NCBI GenBank assembly: GCA_020720705.1 | Contig: DYOJ01000134.1 | Location: forward strand, 1-6,515 | Length of the DNA stretch: 6,515 nt | Origin: Acetofilamentum sp. | GTDB taxonomy: Bacteria > Bacteroidota > Bacteroidia > Bacteroidales > JAADGE01 | Direction of reading: 5' to 3' | Shown here: positions 1-6,515 of the stretch, one piece after another | Position numbering within the stretch: the stretch's first letter is position 1 | Layout of the letters: each line of letters starts with the position of its first letter | The notes under the pieces: model-generated | Told to the model about the DNA's origin: nothing | Seen by the model: only the letters and a program-made list of their open reading frames with translations | Databases searched by the model: none | Program-made: the position numbers and the translations under genes

Positions 1-3000
1 TAAAATTTACTTGATATGCAGTGTTGCTGAACGTTCCGTTATTTAGCCACGTTGAGCCTGAAAAATCTAAACGTCTTGGTATGCTGACAGTTACACCGGG
101 GTTAATGGTCAAATTTCCCGTAACCGAATACCAGTCATCGCCACTATATTGTAATGTTTTTGTGCCCGAACCTGCAAAGACAACATGTTTCATATCAAAA
201 ACAGTAGCATTAGGTCCGGCATCGTATATGCTCTGATTTGCACCGTCGAAGGTCATGGTGGTTGTTGCACCGGACGGCGTGTATTTTCGAATATCTACGG
301 TTGGTCCGGCAATATTTATATTAAAACCATTATCAATAAGCGTTGGTTCACTTGTCATTGTAAAACTACCTTCAACATCTAAATTTCCGTTTAAAAATAC
401 ATTTATTTCTGCATTTGTACTAATGTATAAATTTCCATAATTAGGGACAGTATAAATCATTTGGTCGCCTATGGTACCTGAAATATAAACTCTACTGTCG
501 TGGTGTAAATCGTAAGTTGTAAACCCAACAGGAAAAGCATATCTACCCGAACTTGCACCAAGAGTTTCAGGATTTAAAGAACTTACGTAAGCCGTAGGAG
601 CGAGTGTAAATGTTTTACCAACACCTGTGCAGGTAATTTTTACGGCATCGTGGCGAAGATAAGCATCTTCTAAAATTGATAAGTTACCGGTAAATTCTAA
701 ATCGGTATATTGAATATTCAAATAACCTCTGTTTCTTTTAATGAAATTGTTGAAACTTAAAATATCCGCATCAACTGTGTACCATTCTCCAAAATGGTCA
801 AGTGTTCCGTTTGTACCCCAGTCAATTTGACGACCTCCGGTTGGGAAGCTAATTCCTCCCCAAAGAAAAATTGTATGTTCATTAACATCAAGTAATGTTT
901 CAATATCGTTTACATATATGTTTCCGTTTACGGTAATATCTCCGGTCATAGTTTTAGTTGAAGTACTACCGGCATTGTCGCGTAAAACATATAAAGTAGA
1001 ATAGGTTGTAGGATAAATGGTTTGGTCAAAATTTGCTTGATAAAGTACTGTTCCGGCATTAAGATTAATACTTTCAAAATTTTTAGGAAAATTATTTGAA
1101 TTGTCAGCACTATGACCTTGCAAACGAAGTTCGCCACCGCTCATTGAAAATGAATTATCTGCACCTGTACCGTTGATATCAATAGCATTTCGGATATATA
1201 AAGCACCGCTTGTGATTGTTATATTGCCTGTAACATCAATATTTTTATCAATGGTTTTTGTAGTACCCGACATAACAATATTGTTAAATGTGCTTGTTAG
1301 ACTTGCACCGGCACCAATAGTTTGAGTAAAAACTGTTCCGTCGAAAAATACGGCTCCGTTGCCTGTTTGGGTAAAACCTGCCGCTCCGACAAGGTTTGTC
1401 CAGCTTCCGCCGATGTAAATCATATTTGTGCCTGCATCCAAAACCGTTCCGGCGTTGAGCGTTACGCTGTTGTCAATATCCACGTTTGCGGTGATGGTTT
1501 TTGTGCCGCTGCCGCTTGTGGTAAAGTTGTAAAACTCGCCGCCGTTGATGTTCTGCGCTCCGGCTTTATTGAAATTTACCGTACTTGTTCCTACGTTGAA
1601 AATTGTACCGCCGTTGCGTGTCCAACTTCCGGAAACGAACAAGGTGAAATTGCCGGCAGTCAGTGTTCCGTCTTGCAAAAGCACATTGTTATTCACGTAA
1701 ATATTTGAGCTGATGACATTTACACCGTCTGTTCCGTTAATCGTCAAATTATAAAACGGGTCGGCGGCTCCGCGTGCGGTGATGGTGTGCGTAGCTGTTG
1801 CCGGATTGAATATTACCGTTGAAGTTCCGGAATTGAACGTACCTTGATTTGCCCAACTTCCGCTGACGGTAATCACGTCGGCAGCCGTCGTTTGTGTAAG
1901 TACCGAACTTGTGCTGATGGTTACATCGCCGGAAATTGTTAATGTTTTTCCGTTCAAAATCAACGAAATCGCACTTCCGCCGGAATTGATTATGAGGCTT
2001 TTTGCTAAACCGTCTGCGTCGGAATTGAGATTCACGGTGTACACGCCCGCAACGTTTGTATGGTCTAAAATTACGGTTGTTGCCGAAGTCGGAATGCCGA
2101 CAGGTCCCCAGTTATTTGCATCGTTCCAACTTGTGCCGTCGCCCAAACCTGTCCATAGTTTCGCACCCGGATAGGTCCAATTGATGAGCGTTCCGGGCGA
2201 AGCATTGTCGTTATCGAACGATTCGCCGGCGAGTGTGCCGATGGCGTTTTCAAAAATCAATGCGCCGGTTCCGGAAGTGCGTTGGACGTTGAAAGTCGGT
2301 CCGCTGTTGAAGGTTACGTCTGTGAGCGTACGGTCTGCACCGATATTTATTCCGTTCGTGGTCAAATATGCCGTTCCTGTGCCGCCGGAGAAGCTTCCGT
2401 TTTGGAATGTATTGGTTGCGTCAATGCTTCCGCCCGAAATATTGATGCCGTTTCCGCTTGTGCCAACGATTCTGTAAAATTTTGCTTGAATCGAACCCGC
2501 AGTTTGCAAGAAGGTAAAGTTACCGGAAGTCGCTATCAATGAGGCTGGTTCAACCGATGCTCCGAGTAGTTTGAATGTTCCGCCGGCGTTTGTGAATGTT
2601 GCACCCGCACCCATACTGAGCGTTGCGTTTTCGTTCACGGTCAGCGAGCCGTTGTTCATGGTGATGTGTCCTGCGCCGTTTGTTGTGAGTTTGAAACGGT
2701 TTAGGTTAATGTCTCCGTTATTGATTGTTATAGCTCTATTACTGAGCATATTCAAATTACTGCCAAAGGTGTATGACGTTCCGGCAGCACCATCAAAAAT
2801 TAAAACACCATAAGTATTAATATTGTTTGCTGTAAATGTATGCGAACCGGCAGTTGGGTTTAATGTAAATGTTTCGCCATAATCATTATTTCTGAAAAGA
2901 CCCTCGCAAATATAATCACCACCAACTGTAATATCATTGATACCGAAATTTACCGGGTCGTTGCTTTGTCTAAAATCGCCTTGATTTATGACAAAATTGT

Positions 3001-6000
3001 TAGAAACATGCAAATCGCCACGCAAAAGAACGTAATAATCGTTTGTTCGCTTGGTGATTGTGAGGTTGTAAAACGCTTTTGTTCCGCCCAAAGTTGTATA
3101 GGAAGTTCCGCCCGAATATTGTGTATTGCTCTCACCTGTAAACAGATACGAATTTTCGCCGTTGAGCGTAACCGTGCCTTGTCGAGCAATAAACGAACCG
3201 GTGCTGTTGTTGTACCAATTGTTGTCCATTGATATGGCATAACTCGCCGGACTTACATCCAAAGTTGCATCATCAATGTACAAATCGCCGTTGAGGGTTA
3301 TGTTTCCTGTCAAGGTTTTGGTTGTTCCTGCACCTTGAAATCGGACAGTGTAAAACGATGATTGTGAGATAGTTTGGTCGCTGCTTCCATCAAAATACAA
3401 GGTGTTTGAATGTCTGAAAACGCCGTTGTTAATCCAATTGCCTTCCACGTATTGCGCCCAGTATTGTCCGTCCAAAGTCGTGTTTGTAATCGTAACGTTT
3501 CCTTGAAAACGGAACGAATTGTCATACAGGCGTTTAACTGCAGTTCCGGTAAATTCGACAGCGTCAAAAACGATGGTAGAAGAATTGTAATTTCGGATAA
3601 GTTGTGCCACCGTATTTCCGTCAAAAAATACCGTTCCGCCGGAATGTGAAAACGTGCAACCGTTTCGGAAATAAAAATCGCCGGCAACACGTAAGTTACT
3701 GCCGTTTAAGTCCAAAGCGGCATAATTTTCAGTGAAATTGAGCGTCCCGTTTACATCAATGTTCGAATTAAAAGTCAGTGTTTTATTTGCACCGGTTTTA
3801 TTGATTGTTAAACTGTAAAAATAGCTCGAAGGTGTTGTCTGAACGGTTTGATTTGCAGTCGTTCCGTCAAAAATTACTGTACCGGAAGTCGGTTGTTGAA
3901 ACATACCCGTTCCGTTTTCCGCCCAATTTCCTTCTATGTTAATCGTTTGTAAATCAGCATTTACCGTAACTCCGGTTTGAATGGTCAAATTTTTCAATAT
4001 ATCAAGTGCGCCCGAAACGGTTTTCACTCCCGAACCTGAAAACGTAACATGATTGAAGTTCGATTGCCCGATATTTTGATTCACTCCATCGAATATAACG
4101 GTATTTGTTCCGGTTAAACTTGTGGTCGTGAAGCTCATAGCCCAATTTCCGGCAACGTTCAACGTATGCGAATTGTCGGTAAGCACAGGAGTTCCCCCAA
4201 CATTTGAGACGTTACCGTTGATGTCCAAATTAGCCATCGGACGTTTTTGGGTATTTCCGTAAAGTTCGATATTTCCGTAAGTAAATCCGTCCGGAATATT
4301 TTGGAATGAGCCGTTAATATTTCTGTAAAAGCGCACCGTACTGGCGACATCAAAATTCTTCACACCGGAAAAACTTGCGATGGAGGTTTCAAACGTATTT
4401 GTTCCGCTGGAAAGTAACCGAACATTTGAACCGAGCGTAAAACCATTTCCGCCGTTAATTGAAAATTCATACATGTAAACATTCAGCATATTAGTTACGC
4501 TGCCGCCGGTATTTGTGGCTGAAAAATTTCCGTTTACGGTGATATGGTCGTTAAAATATTTGTTGCGCGCGCCTGTCGGAGCCGAGCTTGTGAGGTATAA
4601 ATCGTTAAAAATGTAGTTTCCCGTTCCGTTTAAATAGATAGATTGGTCGGCATCGGGGGCATCCAAAGTTACCGAGCCGCCGGTGGCTGTCATGGAGCCA
4701 AATCCGCCGACTTCATCGGAACTGTAAATATTTCCGGCAAAGGTATGGTGAAAAGTCCCAAGTAAGAAATTGGTTGAAGTGTAAATCCAAATACTTCCGT
4801 TTACGTCCAAATTTCCAAGAGCTGTTTTTGTAGTGCCGGCATTCAAATACAAGTGCCAGTAAGTTACTCCGGCATAAATATTTTGATTCGGTAAACCGGC
4901 ATCGTAACGCACATAAGATCCTTGCTGCAAGTCTATGGTCGAAAATGTGGTCGGAAAATTCACATCGTCCCGAATATATAATGAGGTGTTGTTGCTGACA
5001 GTCAAAACATCCGCGGCTCCAAGCCCACTTAATTCCGAGTTGTCGTTGATAATCAAACCGGTATGATTTCCGTTGTCATCCGGAACGATGGTGATGTTTT
5101 TGTTTACGCGCATGATGTCGCCTGCGCCCACATACACGTAACCTTTGACGGTAATTTCGGATGTGCCGAGTGTAAAATCGTTATCAGCGCCGCCGTCGTA
5201 CCATGTTCCGCCGCGCAAAAGCAAGTTGCTCGAAATGCCGAACACGCCGTCTATGCGTCCGTCCCCGATGAATGTGTGCGTGTAAGTGTTTGCATCATCG
5301 GCAAGGGTGGCATCGTCGTAAATATATAAGGTGCTGTTGACATATAGATTTCCGTGAATCAGTTTGTTAAACGTCGGATTCCCGCCGTCAAAATAGGCGC
5401 GCCAAAAACTTGCAGCGGGAACTCCGTTTGTTGTCCCGATTGTTACAATTTGTTGTTCAGTAGCGGAATTAAACGTAGCTTGTCCGTCTGATGCGGTGTA
5501 TTTACTGCCGTCATCAACCGTAAAATCCCCCTGAAACGTGTGCGATTGTGTGGATTGAACATCGGAATTATTGGTTACCAAAAAATTATTAGACACCGTA
5601 ATTCCTGCACCCAAAACGCCGACTGCTCCGCTTGAAAATGTCAGGTTGTAAAACGTTGCGGCGGTTGTAACGGATTGAATGTATTGTGCATCCATGACAA
5701 TAGTTCCGTTTCCGGTCATTTGCCCCGAACCGTTTTCTGTCCAGTTTCCGGCAACGGTGTGCGTGAAACCGCCGTCGGCAAATGTTGTTGCGTTTTCAAT
5801 CACAACTGCGCCGTTGATGTCAAATGCAACGCCTGCGGTTACGGTTCCGGAATTGAATGTAACTTTTGCAAATTGCGGTATATTCGAGCCTGAAATTGTG
5901 ATTCCGGAAAAAACAACATTCGCAACTTGGCTCGATGAGTTGTAAAAATCCAAAATACCGTTGTTCGTTACCGCACCTTGAAACGTTACATTGTGCGTAA

Positions 6001-6322
6001 TGTTAAACGCACCGACCGTAAAACTGCCTGTTGCATCAACGGTAGTTGTTCCGGTAATTGTTAGGTTTCGCCCCGTTAAATCGTTACCGATGACCAAACT
6101 GCCCTGAACGAGCAGATTTTGAATCGTAATATCTTGATTTACAATAACTGTTGCTCCGGCAACAATCGTAACGTCATCGCCTGCAACAGGCACAATGCCA
6201 CCGGACCAAGTGGTGTTCGCGCTCCAATCTCCGCCTGCGGGAGTAGAATTGATGTTTGCACCTATCAAACCGGAAAAGGTTGCCATAAGTGCAAACAGAA
6301 GAAGTAGGGTTCTTTTGTTCAT
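1..6322 (-). CDS. Giant secreted beta-strand-repeat (beta-solenoid) surface protein, adhesin-like; 3' end beyond window
   Basis: The frame is open for 2107 codons from the ATG at 6322-6320 to the left edge, with no stop or frameshift on manual reading. An in-frame TAA at 6331-6329 fixes this as the most upstream start. Residues 1-22 form a signal peptide. A Trp/Pro cap motif lies at 28-55. The rest is Thr/Asn/Gly-rich beta repeats: GNW/GSW..NG, V.FDG..Q.I, FYNLT, SGSGTKT and NGNL.V. A second cap lies at 1388-1420. Only three cysteines are visible (889, 1139, 1898). No catalytic motif was seen. In Bacteroidota, such proteins are usually exported to the cell surface, often by type IX secretion, and act in adhesion or matrix formation; that role is inferred here. 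The C-terminal sorting or anchoring domain is outside the window. The gene appears to have its own promoter. The frame and repeat nature are near certain; the function is not. Confidence 0.96.
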   Translation of the reverse strand, partial: MNKRTLLLLFALMATFSGLIGANINSTPAGGDWSANTTWSGGIVPVAGDDVTIVAGATVIVNQDITIQNLLVQGSLVIGNDLTGRNLTITGTTTVDATGSFTVGAFNITHNVTFQGAVTNNGILDFYNSSSQVANVVFSGITISGSNIPQFAKVTFNSGTVTAGVAFDINGAVVIENATTFADGGFTHTVAGNWTENGSGQMTGNGTIVMDAQYIQSVTTAATFYNLTFSSGAVGVLGAGITVSNNFLVTNNSDVQSTQSHTFQGDFTVDDGSKYTASDGQATFNSATEQQIVTIGTTNGVPAASFWRAYFDGGNPTFNKLIHGNLYVNSTLYIYDDATLADDANTYTHTFIGDGRIDGVFGISSNLLLRGGTWYDGGADNDFTLGTSEITVKGYVYVGAGDIMRVNKNITIVPDDNGNHTGLIINDNSELSGLGAADVLTVSNNTSLYIRDDVNFPTTFSTIDLQQGSYVRYDAGLPNQNIYAGVTYWHLYLNAGTTKTALGNLDVNGSIWIYTSTNFLLGTFHHTFAGNIYSSDEVGGFGSMTATGGSVTLDAPDADQSIYLNGTGNYIFNDLYLTSSAPTGARNKYFNDHITVNGNFSATNTGGSVTNMLNVYMYEFSINGGNGFTLGSNVRLLSSGTNTFETSIASFSGVKNFDVASTVRFYRNINGSFQNIPDGFTYGNIELYGNTQKRPMANLDINGNVSNVGGTPVLTDNSHTLNVAGNWAMSFTTTSLTGTNTVIFDGVNQNIGQSNFNHVTFSGSGVKTVSGALDILKNLTIQTGVTVNADLQTINIEGNWAENGTGMFQQPTSGTVIFDGTTANQTVQTTPSSYFYSLTINKTGANKTLTFNSNIDVNGTLNFTENYAALDLNGSNLRVAGDFYFRNGCTFSHSGGTVFFDGNTVAQLIRNYNSSTIVFDAVEFTGTAVKRLYDNSFRFQGNVTITNTTLDGQYWAQYVEGNWINNGVFRHSNTLYFDGSSDQTISQSSFYTVRFQGAGTTKTLTGNITLNGDLYIDDATLDVSPASYAISMDNNWYNNSTGSFIARQGTVTLNGENSYLFTGESNTQYSGGTSYTTLGGTKAFYNLTITKRTNDYYVLLRGDLHVSNNFVINQGDFRQSNDPVNFGINDITVGGDYICEGLFRNNDYGETFTLNPTAGSHTFTANNINTYGVLIFDGAAGTSYTFGSNLNMLSNRAITINNGDINLNRFKLTTNGAGHITMNNGSLTVNENATLSMGAGATFTNAGGTFKLLGASVEPASLIATSGNFTFLQTAGSIQAKFYRIVGTSGNGINISGGSIDATNTFQNGSFSGGTGTAYLTTNGINIGADRTLTDVTFNSGPTFNVQRTSGTGALIFENAIGTLAGESFDNDNASPGTLINWTYPGAKLWTGLGDGTSWNDANNWGPVGIPTSATTVILDHTNVAGVYTVNLNSDADGLAKSLIINSGGSAISLILNGKTLTISGDVTISTSSVLTQTTAADVITVSGSWANQGTFNSGTSTVIFNPATATHTITARGAADPFYNLTINGTDGVNVISSNIYVNNNVLLQDGTLTAGNFTLFVSGSWTRNGGTIFNVGTSTVNFNKAGAQNINGGEFYNFTTSGSGTKTITANVDIDNSVTLNAGTVLDAGTNMIYIGGSWTNLVGAAGFTQTGNGAVFFDGTVFTQTIGAGASLTSTFNNIVMSGTTKTIDKNIDVTGNITITSGALYIRNAIDINGTGADNSFSMSGGELRLQGHSADNSNNFPKNFESINLNAGTVLYQANFDQTIYPTTYSTLYVLRDNAGSTSTKTMTGDITVNGNIYVNDIETLLDVNEHTIFLWGGISFPTGGRQIDWGTNGTLDHFGEWYTVDADILSFNNFIKRNRGYLNIQYTDLEFTGNLSILEDAYLRHDAVKITCTGVGKTFTLAPTAYVSSLNPETLGASSGRYAFPVGFTTYDLHHDSRVYISGTIGDQMIYTVPNYGNLYISTNAEINVFLNGNLDVEGSFTMTSEPTLIDNGFNINIAGPTVDIRKYTPSGATTTMTFDGANQSIYDAGPNATVFDMKHVVFAGSGTKTLQYSGDDWYSVTGNLTINPGVTVSIPRRLDFSGSTWLNNGTFSNTAYQVNF
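422..661 (-). other. Irregular, non-repetitive segment within the second solenoid (residues 1888-1967)
   Basis: About 80 residues lack the GNW/FDG/FYNLT motifs. They are richer in Tyr, His, Pro and Arg, with Y-A-F-P-V-G at 1928-1933 and two adjacent His before Asp1942. One of the three cysteines (Cys1898) lies at its start. Regular N-G-N-L strands resume near 1977. This may be a globular insertion or an elaborated loop on the solenoid. No domain family is recognised with confidence. Confidence 0.4.
1223..1870 (-). repeat. Protein repeat array B, about 74-77-residue units (residues 1485-1700)
   Basis: This is the most regular repeat block. G-S-W turns occur at Trp1490, Trp1567 and Trp1641, spaced 77 and 74 residues apart. 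They are followed by V-x-F-N or V-F-F-D-G strands (1503, 1582, 1658), then F-Y-N-[LF]-T or F-N-N-I-V (1523, 1597, 1679), and the T-S-G-S-G-T-K-T-I and S-G-T-T-K-T-I turns (1602-1610, 1684-1691). The unit is the same as in array A but uses GSW instead of GNW. Most of the coding DNA is clearly GC-richer than the part just downstream (33 of 60 bases in 1501-1560 against 17 of 60 in 1021-1080). Confidence 0.82.
2063..2161 (-). other. Second Trp/Pro cap motif opening a second solenoid (residues 1388-1420)
   Basis: The segment begins L-W-T-G-x-G-D-G-T-S-W-N-D-A-N-N-W and continues to a Pro and a V-I-L strand. Trp1399, Trp1405, Pro1411 and Val1417 repeat exactly the six-residue spacing of Trp33, Trp39, Pro45 and Val51 at the mature N-terminus. 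The W-x-G-x-G..W-N-D-A-N-x-W wording is frequent in Bacteroidota repeat proteins. An N-terminal cap motif in the middle of the chain implies that a new structural domain starts here. Confidence 0.68.
2162..2461 (-). other. Short-turn beta-helix segment with terminal GTLINW motif (residues 1288-1387)
   Basis: This part departs from the GNW/FDG repeat. Two N-G-I-N-I motifs occur at residues 1291-1295 and 1323-1327, within Gly/Ser/Thr-rich short turns. An acidic F-D-N-D-N stretch follows at 1369-1373, then G-T-L-I-N-W ending at Trp1382. It sits immediately before the second cap motif, so it most likely closes the first solenoid. This reading rests on position and motif change, not on a recognised named domain. 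GC content is high here: 34 of 60 bases in 2221-2280 by hand count. Confidence 0.55.
3143..4159 (-). repeat. Protein repeat array A, about 73-residue units (residues 722-1060)
   Basis: Degenerate repeat units are visible at protein level. Tryptophans of the G-N-W or N-N-W turn fall at residues 727, 800, 963 and 1036. Adjacent pairs are 73 apart, and the 163-residue gap fits about two units. Each W is usually followed by NG, then a V-x-F-D-G...Q-T-I strand pair (742, 816, 898 and 975 region), then F-[YN]-x-[LV]-T (756, 835, 990, 1084), then a G-x-x-K-T-[LV] turn (761-770, 840-850, 995-1004). The units have no obvious long identical DNA stretches, so the duplication is old or the repeats are held by selection on fold. 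This is expected to form several beta-solenoid turns per unit. Confidence 0.82.
6158..6241 (-). other. First Trp/Pro cap motif opening the beta-solenoid (residues 28-55)
   Basis: Right after the signal peptide the protein reads D-W-S...T-W-S-G-G..P...D-D-V-T-I. The key residues are Trp33, Trp39, Pro45 and Val51, each six apart. Motifs of this kind commonly open beta-helix or beta-strand-repeat regions in Bacteroidota exported proteins, and here it leads directly into alternating beta-strand sequence (residues 51-110). The same spacing recurs at residues 1399-1417. The role as an N-cap is inferred from position. Confidence 0.7.
6257..6322 (-). other. Sec signal peptide of the giant surface protein (residues 1-22)
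   Basis: The N-terminus has a short positive region (Asn-Lys-Arg at 2-4), then an uninterrupted hydrophobic core of Leu, Phe, Ala, Met and Gly from 6 to about 21. A plausible cleavage site follows Gly21-Ala22, just before Asn23. This directs the protein to the Sec translocon, as expected for outer-membrane or type IX cargo. There is no lipobox cysteine, so it is not a lipoprotein. A second in-frame Met at residue 13 would remove the basic region and half of the core, so the first ATG is preferred. Confidence 0.88.
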
Positions 6323-6342
6323 TTTAATTTATTTTAAATGGG
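6323..6342 (-). promoter_or_regulatory. A/T-rich translation initiation region without Shine-Dalgarno
   Basis: The 18 bases before the ATG, on the coding strand, are only A and T (ATTTAAAATAAATTAAA and one more T). No GGAGG-like sequence is present. Bacteroidota genes typically initiate from such unstructured A/T-rich leaders instead of a Shine-Dalgarno site. Together with the in-frame TAA at 6331-6329 this supports the chosen start. Confidence 0.7.
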
Positions 6343-6366
6343 TTTAAAAAAGACAAATTCAAACTG

Positions 6367-6397
6367 CAAAATTATGTTAAAAAACAATATGTTGAAC
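6367..6397 (-). promoter_or_regulatory. Probable Bacteroidota-type promoter for the giant gene
   Basis: On the minus strand TAATTTTG at 6374-6367 matches the Bacteroidota -7 consensus TAnnTTTG exactly. Nineteen bases upstream is GTTC (6397-6394), only a partial match to the expected -33 TTTG/TTG element, so promoter strength may depend on the A/T-rich DNA further upstream. The predicted start of transcription is near 6360, giving a leader of roughly 38 bases. The prediction comes from sequence only. Confidence 0.6.
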
Positions 6398-6406
6398 GAT
6401 TTTGTT

Positions 6407-6445
6407 TTAAGAAAATGTTAAGAAAACTTAAAAAAACTTAAAAAA
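6407..6445. repeat. Four phased TTAA/A-tract repeats upstream of the promoter
   Basis: On the plus strand, TTAA followed by an A-run begins at 6407, 6418, 6428 and 6438. The steps are 11, 10 and 10 bases, about one helical turn each. The first two copies share TTAAGAAAA; the last two are TTAAAAAA-type. A-tracts in helical phase are known to bend DNA. These lie just upstream of the weak -33 element, where curvature or an UP-like contact could help transcription. Confidence 0.55.
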
Positions 6446-6464
6446 CTCCATCATTGAGACAGGT

Positions 6465-6492
6465 AACTTGAAATTTAAAACTTGAAACTTGA
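6465..6492. repeat. Short direct repeats AACTTGAAA in the upstream intergenic region
   Basis: AACTTGAAA occurs at 6465-6473 and 6479-6487, and a third overlapping AACTTGA at 6486-6492. Such CTTGAAA strings look like low-complexity intergenic slippage repeats; a binding site is possible but unproven. The remainder of 6446-6515 shows no open frame on either strand and no strong hairpin. The neighbouring gene lies outside the window. Confidence 0.5.
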
Positions 6493-6515
6493 TATAGTAT
6501 TATCAATTCTTAATT

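Noticed and set aside
1322..1708. Plus-strand open frame of 128 codons, and the other plus-strand frames (for example 2181-2477, 5679-5945)
   Set aside because: They lie antisense to the long minus-strand gene, whose translation shows coherent repeat motifs throughout. Their own translations show no family resemblance, and they are what repetitive antisense sequence produces by chance.
2063..2281. Possible boundary between two separate genes at the mid-protein cap
   Set aside because: The frame stays open without a stop, and no start context or signal peptide appears before the second cap. It is a domain boundary in one protein.
3310..3690. Minus-strand open frame of 126 codons in another frame
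   Set aside because: It overlaps intact repeat array A in the main frame and has no signal, motif or separate initiation context. It is a shadow frame.
1..6322. Very frequent TTCCG string on the plus strand, resembling a DNA uptake or recognition sequence
   Set aside because: It is explained by the gene: the TCC lies in frame as the complement of the Gly codon GGA, in recurring Asn-Gly-Thr, Gly-Thr and Ser-Gly dipeptides of the repeats.
6489..6506. Inverted repeat TTGATA-N6-TATCAA near the right edge
   Set aside because: A stem of six mostly A-T pairs with no following T-run is too weak to call a terminator or operator in such A/T-rich DNA.

Overview
The window is almost entirely one gene. 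On the minus strand an open frame starts at an ATG at 6322-6320 and runs off the left edge without a stop. I read all 2107 codons and found no stop and no frameshift. The protein begins with a Sec-type signal peptide. The rest is Thr/Asn/Gly-rich, cysteine-poor beta-strand repeat sequence of the kind found in giant exported adhesin-like proteins of Bacteroidota. The C-terminus is outside the window, so the expected outer-membrane or type IX secretion sorting domain cannot be confirmed. A Bacteroidota host is inferred from three things: the repeat style (FYNLT, FDG..Q.I, GNW..NG motifs), a TAnnTTTG-type -7 promoter box, and an A/T-rich leader with no Shine-Dalgarno sequence.

Layout in gene order, right to left. 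6323-6515 is the upstream region. It holds phased A-tracts, short AACTTGAAA direct repeats, a promoter and the leader. 6257-6322 encodes the signal peptide and 6158-6241 a Trp/Pro cap motif. Then follows a long solenoid (about residues 55-1290) with a clear repeat array at 3143-4159 (period about 73 residues). 2162-2461 encodes a different short-turn segment that ends in a GTLINW motif. 2063-2161 encodes a second copy of the cap motif with identical Trp/Trp/Pro/Val spacing. A second solenoid then runs to the window edge. It has another regular repeat array at 1223-1870 and an irregular, non-repetitive stretch at 422-661.

The architecture therefore looks like at least two beta-solenoid domains in tandem, each opened by the same cap. 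Base composition is mosaic along the gene: hand-counted 60-base blocks range from 25% to 57% GC, which suggests assembly from modules of different history. No other gene, RNA gene, mobile element or CRISPR array is supported. Open frames on the plus strand and in the other minus frames are shadows of this gene.
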